Shown: positions 31,221 through 40,006 of the stretch, piece by piece | Numbering within the stretch: position 1 is the stretch's first letter | Layout of the letters: each line of letters starts with the position of its first letter | NCBI GenBank assembly: GCA_009840115.1 | Contig: VXOJ01000005.1 | Coordinates: 1-64,000, forward strand | Direction of reading: 5' to 3' | Origin: Gemmatimonadales bacterium | GTDB lineage: Bacteria > Gemmatimonadota > Gemmatimonadetes > Palauibacterales > Palauibacteraceae | Length of the DNA stretch: 64,000 nucleotides | Translations under genes and position numbers: made by a program | Notes under the pieces: generated by a model | What the model saw: the letters and a program-made list of their open reading frames with translations, nothing else | Told to the model about the DNA's origin: nothing | Databases searched by the model: none

Positions 31221-32554
31221 GAGACGAGTTCTTCGTTCGAGTCGGTCTGCCGCATGAGGCCGAGGACCTCCTGCATGGCCTCGACCGGCGGATAGGTGCT
31301 GAGTTCGCGCCGCATCGCCTGCGCGACGAGAAGTTCGTCGTCGCTCATCAGGCGTTCCTCGCGTCGCGTCGCGCTCGAGTTGAGATCGATCGCCGGAAAG
31401 ATCCGGCGGTCCGAAATGTCCCGGTCGAGCACGAGTTCGCTGTTCCCCGTCCCCTTGAACTCCTCGAAGATCACCTGGTCCATGCGGGAGCCGGTGTCGA
31501 CGAGCGCCGTCGCGATGATCGTGAGCGATCCGCCGCCCTTGGTCTCCGGGACGCAGCGCGCGCTGCCGAAGAAGCGCTTCGGCTTCTCGAGCGAGTTCGC
31601 GTCGATGCCGCCCGTGAGCGTGCGCCCGCTTCCCTCCTCCGTCGTGTTGTACGCACGCGCCAGCCGCGTGATCGAATCGAGGATGAGGACGACATCCTGC
31701 CCCATCTCCGCGAGGCGCCGCGCGCGCTCGAGCGTGATCTCCGCGACCTGCACATGACGCTCGGCCCGGTGGTCGAAGCTCGAGGCGGTGACCTCGCCGA
31801 GTCCCGTCGCCTCCATCTCCGTCACTTCCTCCGGACGCTCGTCGACGAGGAGGATGAGGATCGTGGAATCGGGGTGGTTCTTCGAAACGCCCTCGGCGAT
31901 CGCCTGCAGGACCATCGTCTTGCCGGCCTTGGCGGGCGCGACGATGAGCGACCGCTGACCCATCCCCATGGGGCAGATGAGGTCGATGATCCGGTTCGTG
32001 TAGTCGGGCTGGCCGCGGCGCTCGAGCCCGCACTCCAGCCGCAGACGCCGATCGGGGTGCATCGCGCTCAGACGGTCGAACTGCCGGCGGCGTCCGAGCT
32101 GGTCCGGGGGGTGGCCGTTGACGGTGTGGAGGTGTCGGAGCGGCGGACTCTTGCCGGGGCGGGGAGGGCGGCCGGCCTGGCCGCAGATCTCGTCTCCCGT
32201 CCGCAGATCGTAGCGGGAGACGATCTTCGGACTCACGTAGATGTCGTCGTCGCTCGGCGTATACCCGGCATGCTGGCGGCGGATGAACCCCGTGCCGTTG
32301 CCGAGCCGCTCGATGAGTCCCAGGTAGCCGTCCTTCGGACCTTCCGGAACTTCGGCGGCCGCATCCTGCTGGCTCGGCCGCTGTTGCCGGGGCCCCTGCC
32401 CTCCCCGGTTGCGGCGGCCGCGCGAACGGCGCCGCCGGTTCCGGCCCTTTCCGCCGCGGCCGCCGGATCCCTTGCCCCGGCCCCTGGGCTGCCCCTTGCC
32501 GCCTCCGTCCCCGCGCGGGGAGCCGCCGCGGGGCTGTGATGTGTTGTTCGTCAA
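31199..32554 (-). CDS. rho: Transcription termination factor Rho
   Basis: Hexameric RNA-dependent ATPase that ends untranslated transcripts. The N-terminal 75 or so residues are Gly/Arg-rich (GRGKGSGGRGGKGRNRRRR), an RGG-like extension. Next is the primary RNA-binding OB-fold region (GYLGLIERLGNGTGFI, DDIYVSPKIVSRYDLRTGD). The ATPase core has Walker A APAKAGKT, Walker B VVLILDSITRLARAYN and the R-loop NSSATRREERLM. KRFFGSARCVPETKGGGSLTI has a few extra residues compared with the usual KRFFGAARN region. No ATG fits; TTG at 32554 (LTNNTSQPRGG), with AAAGAG about 10 bases upstream, is the best start, and the open frame beyond it is not convincing. The stop lies in a tandem repeat. Confidence 0.93.
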   Translation of the reverse strand: MTNNTSQPRGGSPRGDGGGKGQPRGRGKGSGGRGGKGRNRRRRSRGRRNRGGQGPRQQRPSQQDAAAEVPEGPKDGYLGLIERLGNGTGFIRRQHAGYTPSDDDIYVSPKIVSRYDLRTGDEICGQAGRPPRPGKSPPLRHLHTVNGHPPDQLGRRRQFDRLSAMHPDRRLRLECGLERRGQPDYTNRIIDLICPMGMGQRSLIVAPAKAGKTMVLQAIAEGVSKNHPDSTILILLVDERPEEVTEMEATGLGEVTASSFDHRAERHVQVAEITLERARRLAEMGQDVVLILDSITRLARAYNTTEEGSGRTLTGGIDANSLEKPKRFFGSARCVPETKGGGSLTIIATALVDTGSRMDQVIFEEFKGTGNSELVLDRDISDRRIFPAIDLNSSATRREERLMSDDELLVAQAMRRELSTYPPVEAMQEVLGLMRQTDSNEELVSKLRQRI

Positions 32555-32919
32555 TGCACCAACTCTTTGTTGTATTCCGCGAAGCCGGACCGGATTCGCG
32601 ACTTCGAGACTCTCCGGGGCCGAATCGACCGCGCCGGGAAAAGGGGGTTGGGGATCCCCCGGAATCGCCTGAATGCTAGTGTCGTGTCCCGGAAATACGC
32701 GAGCTACCGAGAGTGCACCAGTATGGGGCGCATCCGGGGCTCGCGCCAGTTTCCGGGCGGTTCCGCCGGCGCGCGCGGCCGTAGCCGGGGAATCGAGATC
32801 CTGTATATTCCGGGCGCTCCGCTCGGCACGAACGCGACGGGAACGCGACGGGCCGGGGGACGCACCTCCGACGCATGCCTTATGAAACTCATCACAGAAG
32901 AACTCTGGAGTGAAATAGA
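32555..32919. other. 365-bp divergent intergenic region between rho and the copper lipoprotein
   Basis: I see no convincing gene here. It must hold promoters for both flanking genes. On the plus strand TATATT at 32804-32809 is a candidate -10 element, but no good -35 is seen. A tandem 11-bp duplication GAACGCGACGG lies at about 32830-32851. Rho leaders in other bacteria are often autoregulated, so part of this length may be a rho leader on the minus strand; no specific structure was identified. Confidence 0.4.
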
Positions 32920-33510
32920 ATGATGAAGCGATCGACACTACCGGCCCTGGGCGCGTTCGTCCTCTTCGGATGCGGCGGCGGCGAGAGCGACCAGCCGTCT
33001 CCCGCGCCGGCGCCCGCCCCGGCTCCCGCCACGGAGGCCGCCGCGGCGGCTTCGGGGCCCATGGCCGTGGACTGGATCTCGGTGGACGACGGCGCGCGCA
33101 CCGTAACAATTGATCTCGTCGCGGGCTCGACGGACGCGAACAACCGCTGGAACTTCAACGGCTACGCCAACGGCGAGGCCACGATCGTCGTGCCTGTCGG
33201 ATACGCCGTCACCGTCAACTTCGAGAACCGGGACCCGGTCAACTATCACAGCTTCAGCGTCCTCCAGCGGGCCACGAGCTACCCCGCGATCTTCGATGAC
33301 GCCACGCCCGTCTTCGAGGGCGCGGTCACCTCGAACGCGACTTCGATGACGGAGGCCACAGCCCCCGGCGGCGGCACCGAGAGCATCAGCTTCACGGCTT
33401 CCACGGCCGGCGAGTACGCGCTCGTGTGCCCCGTTCCGGCTCACGCGGTTACGGGCATGTGGATCGGGTTCGACGTCTCCGACTCGGGCGAGTCCGGGTT
33501 GCAGAGCTAG
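32920..33510 (+). CDS. Sulfocyanin-like blue-copper lipoprotein
   Basis: A 196-residue exported cupredoxin. The signal ends in a lipobox (FVLFGCGGG), so the mature protein is probably membrane-anchored through a Pro/Ala-rich linker (SPAPAPAPAPAPATEAAAAA). The copper domain has WNFNGYANGEATIVVP, typical of sulfocyanins. Ligand candidates are His in VNYHSFSV, then Cys, His and Met in CPVPAHAVTGMW (C-x4-H-x4-M). This is a complete type 1 copper site. It probably carries electrons in the periplasm between a quinol oxidase or c-type cytochrome and a terminal acceptor. It stands alone, divergent from rho, 22 bases before proline dehydrogenase. Confidence 0.87.
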   Translation: MMKRSTLPALGAFVLFGCGGGESDQPSPAPAPAPAPATEAAAAASGPMAVDWISVDDGARTVTIDLVAGSTDANNRWNFNGYANGEATIVVPVGYAVTVNFENRDPVNYHSFSVLQRATSYPAIFDDATPVFEGAVTSNATSMTEATAPGGGTESISFTASTAGEYALVCPVPAHAVTGMWIGFDVSDSGESGLQS

Positions 33511-33532
33511 TTCGAGGGGAGACCGGCCGCGT

Positions 33533-34459
33533 ATGGAGACGCTGCGGAAGGTGCTGCTGTGGGCTTCCACGAACCGGTGGCTCTCGCAGCGCCTGCCGGA
33601 GCGCCGTTTCGTGCGGCGCGCCGTGCGCAAGTTCATGCCGGGCGAGACGCTGGAGGACGCGCTCGGCGAGGCCGCCCGTCTGCGGGAGGAAGGCGTTCCC
33701 ACCCTCGTCACGACGCTGGGCGAGAACGTCGAGACCGCGGAGGAGACCCGCGAATCCGTCGCCGAGTACGTGCGGGCGATGGACCTGGCGGACGAGATGG
33801 GGCTCGATCTGGAGGTCTCGATCAAGCCGACCCACCTCGGACTCGACCAGGACCCGCAACTCGCGGTCGAGAACGTGGGGGAACTCGCGGCGCGCGCCGA
33901 GGGTCGCGGCACACTCTGGATCGACATGGAGGGGTCGTTCTACACGGAGGCGACCCTCTCCCTCTACCGCGCCGTCCGGCGCGGGCACGTGAACGTCGGA
34001 CTCTGCATCCAGTCCTACCTCAGACGGACCGCGGACGACCTCGAATCGCTCATGGAATTCGGCCCCCGCATCCGGCTCGTGAAGGGAGCGTACGCGGAAC
34101 CGGCCGAGATCGCCTTTCCGGACAAGCGGGACGTGGACGAGAGCTACCTCGCCCTCGCGCGGCGCCTCATCGACCACCTCGGGAACGGAGGAGATGGTTT
34201 CCTCGGGCTCGGGACGCACGATCCGGCGATGATCGGGCCGCTCTCCGCGGACGCGGGGGCGGCGGGTCTCGACGGCAGCCGGTTCGAAATCGAAATGCTG
34301 TACGGCATCGGACGGCGGGAGCAGAGGAGGCTCGTGCGCAACGGGACCCCGCTGCGGGTGCTGATCAGCTACGGGGGGGCGTGGTTCCCGTGGTACATGC
34401 GCCGCCTCGCCGAGCGGCCCGCGAACGTGTGGTTCGTCGCCCGCAGCATGTTCCGCTAG
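33533..34459 (+). CDS. putA: Proline dehydrogenase
   Basis: A 308-residue monofunctional FAD-dependent proline dehydrogenase that oxidises proline to pyrroline-5-carboxylate and passes electrons to quinone. It has the beta/alpha-barrel signatures: VSIKPTHLGL, LWIDMEGSFYTEATL, VGLCIQSYLRRTADDL, RIRLVKGAYAEP (catalytic lysine region), FLGLGTHDP, FEIEMLYGIGRREQ and RVLISYGGAWFPWYMRRLAERP with the substrate-binding arginine pair (RRLAER). Length matches the short bacterial PRODH enzymes of the Thermus type rather than bifunctional PutA; the second-step dehydrogenase is not in the window. An SDR gene follows after 10 bases and may be cotranscribed. Confidence 0.94.
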   Translation: METLRKVLLWASTNRWLSQRLPERRFVRRAVRKFMPGETLEDALGEAARLREEGVPTLVTTLGENVETAEETRESVAEYVRAMDLADEMGLDLEVSIKPTHLGLDQDPQLAVENVGELAARAEGRGTLWIDMEGSFYTEATLSLYRAVRRGHVNVGLCIQSYLRRTADDLESLMEFGPRIRLVKGAYAEPAEIAFPDKRDVDESYLALARRLIDHLGNGGDGFLGLGTHDPAMIGPLSADAGAAGLDGSRFEIEMLYGIGRREQRRLVRNGTPLRVLISYGGAWFPWYMRRLAERPANVWFVARSMFR

Positions 34460-34469
34460 GAGCGAGCGA

Positions 34470-35330
34470 ATGGACGAGCAACCGGGAGCCGGCGCGCTCT
34501 TCGCACCGGATATCCTCAAGGGCCGCACCGCGCTCATCACGGGCGGCGGGAGCGGCATCGGGTACGGGATCGCGGAGTGCCTCGCGGCGGCCGGCGCCTC
34601 CGTGGGCGTGTTCAGCCGCAACGAGGAGCGGGTGACGCAGGCGGCGGAACGCCTGGCTTCGACCCACGGCGTGCGGACGCTCCCGACGGTTGGGGATGTG
34701 CGCGAACCGGCGGCGCTCGAAGCCGCGGTGCATGAGACGCGGGACGCGCTCGGGTCCATCGACATCCTCGTGAACAACGCGGCGGGCAACTTCTACGCGC
34801 CGACGGCCGAGCTGTCGCCGAACGGGTGGCGCGCCGTGGTGGAGATCGACCTGTTCGGCACCTTCCACGCCTGCCGCGCGGTCTACCCCGTCATGGCCGA
34901 GCAGGGGTACGGGCGCATCGTGTCGATCTCGATGACCATTCACTACCGGGGCTGGCCCCTCATGGCCCACGCGACAGCGGCGAAGGCGGGGGTGGACGCT
35001 CTGACTCGTACGCTCGCCATCGAGTGGGCGCGGGACGGAATCAACGTGAACGCCGTGGCGCCGGGTCCGATCCCGACGGAGGGCGTGAAGAAGGCGTTCG
35101 CGGCTCCCCCGAGCGACGAAGTCGACATGTTCGGCGTGCGCTCCGGCGCCGGGTTCGCGGAGCGCTTCATCCCCGCCGGCCGGCTGGGGCACCCGCACGA
35201 CATCGGGCAGACGATCGCCTTCCTGTGCTCGCCGGCGGGAGACTGGATCACGGGCACGGTGATCGTCGTCGACGGCGGCGAGTCGCTCGTGAGCCCCCGC
35301 ACCATCCCCGGCGGACGCTCAGAGAGCTGA
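34470..35330 (+). CDS. SDR oxidoreductase, 2,4-dienoyl-CoA reductase-like
   Basis: A 286-residue short-chain dehydrogenase. The cofactor motif is TGGGSGIGYGIA, and FSRNEER suggests NADP binding. The NNAAGNFYAP segment is typical of 2,4-dienoyl-CoA reductases. The usual YxxxK active-site pair is replaced by HATAAKAGVDALTR. This is also the pattern in dienoyl-CoA reductases of the SDR type, which use a different tyrosine, so the enzyme is not broken. It would reduce 2,4-dienoyl-CoA during oxidation of unsaturated fatty acids; a related enoyl reductase role is possible. It is 10 bases after proline dehydrogenase and convergent with mtaB. Confidence 0.85.
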   Translation: MDEQPGAGALFAPDILKGRTALITGGGSGIGYGIAECLAAAGASVGVFSRNEERVTQAAERLASTHGVRTLPTVGDVREPAALEAAVHETRDALGSIDILVNNAAGNFYAPTAELSPNGWRAVVEIDLFGTFHACRAVYPVMAEQGYGRIVSISMTIHYRGWPLMAHATAAKAGVDALTRTLAIEWARDGINVNAVAPGPIPTEGVKKAFAAPPSDEVDMFGVRSGAGFAERFIPAGRLGHPHDIGQTIAFLCSPAGDWITGTVIVVDGGESLVSPRTIPGGRSES

Positions 35331-35343
35331 GGCGCCGCCGACT

Positions 35344-36702
35344 TCAGACGGCGGCCGCGGCCGCGTTGGCCGGCACTTCGGCCGTCAGCCGCCCGGCTTG
35401 CCCCCGCAGCGGCGCGGCAAAGCGATCGCCAGGGGTCGCGCGGCCGAGAAGTTCGACCCTCAGGTAATCGCCGGTCACGCCGGCGACGCGGTCGTCCCGG
35501 CCCTCCACGACGATGTCGGCGATGCTGCCCACGCGCCCTTCGGAATAGCCCCGGCCCTTGCGGAGGCCGAGGTCCCGCAGCGTCCGCGAGCGGGCCGCCG
35601 CCACGTCGCCGGGCACCCGGTTCGGGAGACTCGCGGCCACGGTTCCGTCCCGCACGGAATAGGGGAATACGTGCAGGTAGGTGTAAGGCAGCTCCTCCAC
35701 GAGCGCCCGTGTCTCCTCGAATTCCTCCTCCCCCTCGCCCGGGAACCCGACGATGATGTCCGCGCCGAGACCGAACGCGCCGGAATCGACCGCGGCCAGG
35801 CGCTCGGCGATGTGGAGCACGCGGGCGCGATACGCCTCCCGCGTGTGCCAGCGGCGCATGAGGCGAAGCACCCGGTCGGACCCGCTCTGCATCGGTATGT
35901 GCAGGTGGGGCGCCAGGTGTCCATCCGATGCCGCGAGCAGATCCACGAGCCGGTCGTCGATTTCCGTCGCCTCGATGGAGGAGAGGCGGAAGCGGGCGGG
36001 GACTTCCTCGAGCAGCCGTTCGCACAGCGTCGCGAGACTGGCGGGGGTGCGGGGGCCATCGCGCCCGGGATCCGTGTCGAGGTCCTTCCCGTAGTGGCCG
36101 ATGTGGATCCCGGTGATCACGAGTTCCGGGTGCGCGCGCGCGAGGGTCGCGGCCTCCGCCACGACTTCGGCGACGGGGCGCGAGACCGAGGCGCCGCGCG
36201 CGATCCGGGTCGCGCAGAACGAGCACTTCCGGTCGCACCCGTCCTGGATCTTGAGCCACGCGCGGGTCCCGCGCGCATTCCGCTGCAGGGGGGCGAACGA
36301 AGCGTCCGAACGGCCGGCGGTGACCGGATCGGCGGCGGCGGAGTCTCCCAGTTGCGGCAAGAGTTCCGCGACCGCGGACGGGTCGTGTCCGGGCACGACG
36401 CCATCCACTTGTTCCAGCGCGCGATACTCGGCTTCACGGAAGGAGGTTGAACAGCCGGCGACGACGATGCGGAGATCCGGACGCTGGCGGCGCAGGCGGC
36501 GCACGAGTCGCCTCGCGTTCGCGTCCGCCTGGTTCGTCACCGTGCACGTGTTGATCACGGCCACGTCCGCCTGGTCCGCGCGGAGCGCGGTTTCGGCGCC
36601 GCGGAGTTCCAGTTCCTGGCGGATCCGCTCGGTATCGTACTGGTTCGCCTTGCACCCGAAGGTATGGAACCAGACGGAAGGCCTGTCGTTCACGTCGTTC
36701 AC
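35344..36702 (-). CDS. mtaB: tRNA t6A37 methylthiotransferase MtaB
   Basis: A methylthiotransferase of about 452 residues that converts t6A to ms2t6A at position 37 of tRNA. The N-terminal UPF0004 domain has its cluster cysteines in FGCKANQYD, NTCTVTNQAD and VAGCSTS. The radical SAM motif is DGCDRKCSFC (CxxxCxxC). HIGHYGKDL and PMQSGSDRVLRLMRRWHTRE are strongly conserved MtaB/MiaB segments, and a TRAM-like C-terminus follows (VEGRDDRVAGVTGDYLRVEL). The TFGCKANQYDTE start favours MtaB over MiaB or RimO. GTG at 36702 is chosen, with GTG 36693 or ATG 36822 as alternatives; no strong ribosome binding site distinguishes them. Confidence 0.92.
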   Translation of the reverse strand: MNDVNDRPSVWFHTFGCKANQYDTERIRQELELRGAETALRADQADVAVINTCTVTNQADANARRLVRRLRRQRPDLRIVVAGCSTSFREAEYRALEQVDGVVPGHDPSAVAELLPQLGDSAAADPVTAGRSDASFAPLQRNARGTRAWLKIQDGCDRKCSFCATRIARGASVSRPVAEVVAEAATLARAHPELVITGIHIGHYGKDLDTDPGRDGPRTPASLATLCERLLEEVPARFRLSSIEATEIDDRLVDLLAASDGHLAPHLHIPMQSGSDRVLRLMRRWHTREAYRARVLHIAERLAAVDSGAFGLGADIIVGFPGEGEEEFEETRALVEELPYTYLHVFPYSVRDGTVAASLPNRVPGDVAAARSRTLRDLGLRKGRGYSEGRVGSIADIVVEGRDDRVAGVTGDYLRVELLGRATPGDRFAAPLRGQAGRLTAEVPANAAAAAV

Positions 36703-36780
36703 GTCGCCGGGCCGTGTCGCTCGGGAGGGGGTTCGCACGTTCTCTCTTGTAAGATCGGTGCAGCGCGCATGAGACGCTAC

Positions 36781-36798
36781 GTGCCGGGTGGACGGCAC
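36781..36798. promoter_or_regulatory. 6-bp stem hairpin in mtaB/lipoprotein divergent region
   Basis: GTGCCG (36781-36786) pairs with CGGCAC (36793-36798) across a 6-base loop. It lies in the 210-bp region between divergent mtaB and the lipoprotein at 36913, in the probable 5' leader of the lipoprotein. It could be an operator dyad or leader hairpin; short GC-rich stems are common by chance here. Confidence 0.25.
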
Positions 36799-36912
36799 CC
36801 CGCTCCGATGTATCTTTCCCATGGATTTTGTCCGGCCGAAGGAAGGTGCGGATCGCGCGCGGACCCGGCAGTCGCCGCGCGGCCCGGCACGACGGCCATG
36901 GAGGAATGCAAG

Positions 36913-37329
36913 ATGTGGTGCGTGAAACAGAAGCGGTACGCAATCTTCGCCGTCGTGGCGATCGGGTTGTCACTAACGGCGTGCGGTGACAGCGACCCCG
37001 TGGTTCCGGAGCCCATGTTCGACAGCCCGTCCACGGTGCGCGTGGTCAACCGGCTGCTCGGTCCCGTGATCTTCTTCTTCGCCCGTCCGTGCGGGACGTC
37101 GGACTGGGGCTCGGATCTCTTCGGCACCGACCATCCCATCGAGGGGACGATCCAGCCCGGCGGCCAGCGGGACTTCACGGTCGAGGCCGGCTGCTATGAC
37201 TTCCGGGCAGTGCACCTGGAAACGACCGAGCCGGGTCCCGCGCTCGAGAAGATGATCTTCAACCAGGCGGCCTCGCCGGTCACGCCGGTGGTCTGGACGC
37301 TCGAGGACGATCCCGTCGACCCGACCTGA
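36913..37329 (+). CDS. Hypothetical lipoprotein
   Basis: A 138-residue protein with a clear lipoprotein signal: basic start (WCVKQKRY), hydrophobic AIFAVVAIGLSL, lipobox LTAC. The mature part is short and beta-rich, with two further cysteines (RPCGTSD and EAGCYDF) that could form a disulfide, and GGQRDFTVEAGCYDFRA resembling small surface beta-sandwich proteins. Family not recognised. ATG 36913 is selected over ATG 36898 because GAGGAA lies 6 bases upstream of it. It is followed by a strong hairpin (37357-37393), likely its terminator. Confidence 0.75.
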   Translation: MWCVKQKRYAIFAVVAIGLSLTACGDSDPVVPEPMFDSPSTVRVVNRLLGPVIFFFARPCGTSDWGSDLFGTDHPIEGTIQPGGQRDFTVEAGCYDFRAVHLETTEPGPALEKMIFNQAASPVTPVVWTLEDDPVDPT

Positions 37330-37356
37330 CCCGCAGCCTGTTCCGTTCCGGCGTCC

Positions 37357-37393
37357 GAGGGGCGTCGCGGGGGCAACCCCGTTGACGCCCCTC
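37357..37393 (+). terminator. Strong hairpin after the lipoprotein gene
   Basis: GAGGGGCGTC (37357-37366) pairs perfectly with GACGCCCCTC (37384-37393). An inner stem CGGGG/CCCCG closes a GCAA tetraloop. It lies 28 bases past the lipoprotein stop and 67 before the aldolase start. There is no clear T-tract, so it is either an atypical terminator, a transcript stabiliser, or a leader structure of the aldolase. Confidence 0.65.
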
Positions 37394-37459
37394 CTCATGC
37401 CCCGGAGTATCCGACACGTGGATCGCGTCCAACACTGAAATCCGGCCGGAGGAACCGTT

Positions 37460-38494
37460 ATGAGGCAGCAGCTCGTCCAGGTGGCGGAAGACATGGGGGC
37501 CAAGGGCAAGGGGATCCTGGCGGCCGATGAGAGTTCCGGCACGATCCGGAAGAGGTTCGACGGCATCGGCGTCGAATCGACGGAGGAGACCCGGCGCGAC
37601 TACCGGGAACTGCTCTTCCGGACGAGCGACGCGCTGAGCGAGTGCATCTCGGGCGTCATCCTGTTCGACGAGACGCTGCGGCAGTCGGCGGCGGACGGTA
37701 CGCCGCTCGTGCAACTGCTCTCCGATGCGGGATCGATCCCCGGGATCAAGATAGACAAGGGGGCGCATGCCCTCGCGGGGGCGCCGGGCGAAAAGGTGAC
37801 CGAAGGACTCGACGGGCTGCGCGAGCGGCTGGCGGAGTACTACGAACTCGGGGCCCGCTTCACGAAGTGGCGCGCCGTCATCGACATCGGACGGGGCGGA
37901 GACCGCTCCATCCCGAGCGCCTACTGCATCGGCGCGAACGCCCACGCGCTCGCGCGGATGGCGGCGCTCAGCCAGGAGCAGGGACTCGTGCCGATCGTGG
38001 AGCCGGAGGTGCTGATGGACGGCGACCACGACATCGACCGCTGCTTCGAGGCGACCGAAGCCACGCTCAAGCAGGTGTATATGGCGCTCTTCCACCAGCG
38101 GGTGCTGCTGGAGGGCTCGGTCCTGAAGCCCAACATGGTGCTGTCGGGCAAGTTGTGCGCCGATCAGGCGGGCGTCGACGAGGTGGCCGAGAAGACCGTG
38201 CGCTGCCTGAAGCGCGCGGTTCCCTCGTCGGTTCCGAGCATCGTCTTTCTGTCGGGAGGTCAGTCGGCCATCGAGGCCACGGCCCACCTGAACGCGATGA
38301 ACGCGGGGTTCGATACGCCGTGGAACCTCAGCTTCTCGTACGGGCGGGCGCTTCAGGCGGCCCCGCTGCAGGCCTGGGGTGGCGCCGCGGACAACGGGCC
38401 GGCGGCGCAGGCGGCATTCGCGCACCGCGCGCGCATGAACGGGCTCGCGACGCGCGGCGAGTGGTCGATGGACCTGGAGCGGGCGGCCGCCTGA
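37460..38494 (+). CDS. Class I fructose-bisphosphate aldolase
   Basis: A 344-residue Schiff-base aldolase cleaving fructose 1,6-bisphosphate in glycolysis. The class I hallmark GKGILAADESSGTIRKRF is near the N-terminus. IPGIKIDKG and FTKWRAVIDI carry active-site lysines, the Schiff-base lysine is in GSVLKPNMVLSG, and the phosphate-binding FLSGGQS follows. It is of the animal/plant-like class I type rather than the archaeal FbaB type. ATG 37460 has GGAGGAACCGTT just upstream. It is transcribed alone and converges on hutF with a 9-base gap. Confidence 0.94.
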   Translation: MRQQLVQVAEDMGAKGKGILAADESSGTIRKRFDGIGVESTEETRRDYRELLFRTSDALSECISGVILFDETLRQSAADGTPLVQLLSDAGSIPGIKIDKGAHALAGAPGEKVTEGLDGLRERLAEYYELGARFTKWRAVIDIGRGGDRSIPSAYCIGANAHALARMAALSQEQGLVPIVEPEVLMDGDHDIDRCFEATEATLKQVYMALFHQRVLLEGSVLKPNMVLSGKLCADQAGVDEVAEKTVRCLKRAVPSSVPSIVFLSGGQSAIEATAHLNAMNAGFDTPWNLSFSYGRALQAAPLQAWGGAADNGPAAQAAFAHRARMNGLATRGEWSMDLERAAA

Positions 38495-38503
38495 ACGCCG
38501 CCC

Positions 38504-39892
38504 TCAGGTCGCGCGCCAGATCTCCCGCATCGCTTTCCCGAAAGCGGATCGGATCTCGCCCTCGCCCGCCATCGAGCCACGCTCCACGCGTCGTTCCCCT
38601 GCGACGTACACGGCCTCGATGTCGCGCTCATCTCCCCCGACGAGCCACGCGTCCATGAGGGTCTCCCAGTCGTGTCCCAGGGTGTGCGGACCTTCCCGAT
38701 CCAGGACGACGAAGTCCGCCCGGTAACCCGGTTCGATTCGCCCCATCCGCATCGGCGCTCCGGCGCCGCCCGCCGGGCCGGATCCGGCCGCCGCCGCGCC
38801 GCCGCCCTCCGCGAGCCACGACCAGACGACCGGCCCCGCGCCCGCTCCGGTCGCCAGACGGGCCCTTCGCCGATCCCGCAGGCGCTGCCCGTACTCGAGT
38901 TGCCGCGCCTCCTCGATGGCGGAGATGCGGACGTTCGCGTCGGAGCCCACCGCGGCCGCGCCACCGGCGAGAAAGTGCTCGCGGGCGGGAAAGATCCCGT
39001 CCCCCAGGTGGGCCTCCGTGATCGGGCACAGGACGACTCGCGCCCCCGCGCTCCGGAGCCGGTTGCGCTCCGCCTCCGTGGCGTGCGTCGCATGCACGAG
39101 ACTCCAGCGCGGACCCAGTTCGACCGTGTTCGCGAGGAGGTCGACGGGCGTGCTGCCGCGCACCGCGAGACACTCCTCGACCTCGAGTTCCTGCTCGCTG
39201 ATGTGGATGTGCAGGGACGCTTCGGGGCCCAGCGTCGCGTCGACCGCCGCCACCAGCTCGGCGAGGTCGGCCGCGGGCACCGCGCGGAGAGAGTGCGGCG
39301 CCACGCCGGCCACCGCCGGCCCCAGCGCCTCGACCGTGGCCATGAACTCGGCGACCGAGCCGTGCGCGAAGCGGCGCTGTCCCTCGTGGGGCGCGGCCCC
39401 GTCGAAACCGGCGGTCCGGTAGTAGACGGGCAGGAGGCTGATGGGAAGGCCGACCTCCGCCGCCGCCGCGAGCACGGCCTGCGTCGTTTCGGGCCCGCGC
39501 GCGCCGTCCGCACCGTGATGGAGGTAGTGGAACTCCGCCACGTACGTGTAGCCGCCGCGCAGCATGCGGGCATACCCGTATCGCGCAATGTCGAACAGTT
39601 GCTCCGGGGTGATCGAGTCGGCCAGCCGGTACATGGCTCGCCGCCAACTCCAGAAGGAGTCGTCCCCTCGCGCCTCTTCGCCGAAGCCGGCCAGCGCGCA
39701 CTGGAAGATGTGCGAGTGCGCGTTCGGCATGCCGGGGACCGCGAGTCCCCCGTCATACGGGGCGTTGCCGGCGTGAACCGCCCGAACCGCGCGGATCGTG
39801 CCGTCCGGAGCGATCTCGATCGACCGGTCCCGCTCGAGGCCCCGGGGGCCCAGGATGGCGCGAAACCTCAGCGTGCGGCTCTTGGTCCTCAC
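38504..39892 (-). CDS. hutF: Formimidoylglutamate deiminase
   Basis: A predicted 462-residue cytosolic amidohydrolase that converts N-formimino-glutamate to N-formyl-glutamate plus ammonia in the alternative histidine-degradation route. The diagnostic segment is PGMPNAHSHIFQCALAG with the HxH ligands. Further metal/active-site residues lie in HIHISEQELEVEE, LVHATHATEAE and VGSDANVRISA. YTYVAEFHYLHH matches HutF. No signal peptide is present, unlike the other amidohydrolases here. GTG 39892, with CGGAG 4 bases upstream, is chosen; the frame extends to ATG 39946 through an Arg-rich stretch. No other hut gene (hutH, hutU, hutI, hutG) is in the window. Confidence 0.88.
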   Translation of the reverse strand: MRTKSRTLRFRAILGPRGLERDRSIEIAPDGTIRAVRAVHAGNAPYDGGLAVPGMPNAHSHIFQCALAGFGEEARGDDSFWSWRRAMYRLADSITPEQLFDIARYGYARMLRGGYTYVAEFHYLHHGADGARGPETTQAVLAAAAEVGLPISLLPVYYRTAGFDGAAPHEGQRRFAHGSVAEFMATVEALGPAVAGVAPHSLRAVPAADLAELVAAVDATLGPEASLHIHISEQELEVEECLAVRGSTPVDLLANTVELGPRWSLVHATHATEAERNRLRSAGARVVLCPITEAHLGDGIFPAREHFLAGGAAAVGSDANVRISAIEEARQLEYGQRLRDRRRARLATGAGAGPVVWSWLAEGGGAAAAGSGPAGGAGAPMRMGRIEPGYRADFVVLDREGPHTLGHDWETLMDAWLVGGDERDIEAVYVAGERRVERGSMAGEGEIRSAFGKAMREIWRAT

Positions 39893-40006
39893 GACTCCGA
39901 CAATACGCGGCCGTCGGTCGGCACGGGTAGCCCACCGATACATCATCCGCCCCCCAGGCGTTATTTCATGGAGGCCGTGGCAAGATCATCCAAAAGGAGA
40001 ACCGCC

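Noticed and set aside
31199-33109. A longer rho reaching to 33109
   Set aside because: The extra N-terminal sequence overlaps the oppositely oriented copper lipoprotein gene and lacks any Rho-like or RGG character.
34470-35330. Apparent loss of the SDR catalytic tyrosine (HATAAK instead of YxxxK)
   Set aside because: This pattern is normal for the 2,4-dienoyl-CoA reductase branch of SDRs, which uses another tyrosine, so it is not an inactivating change.
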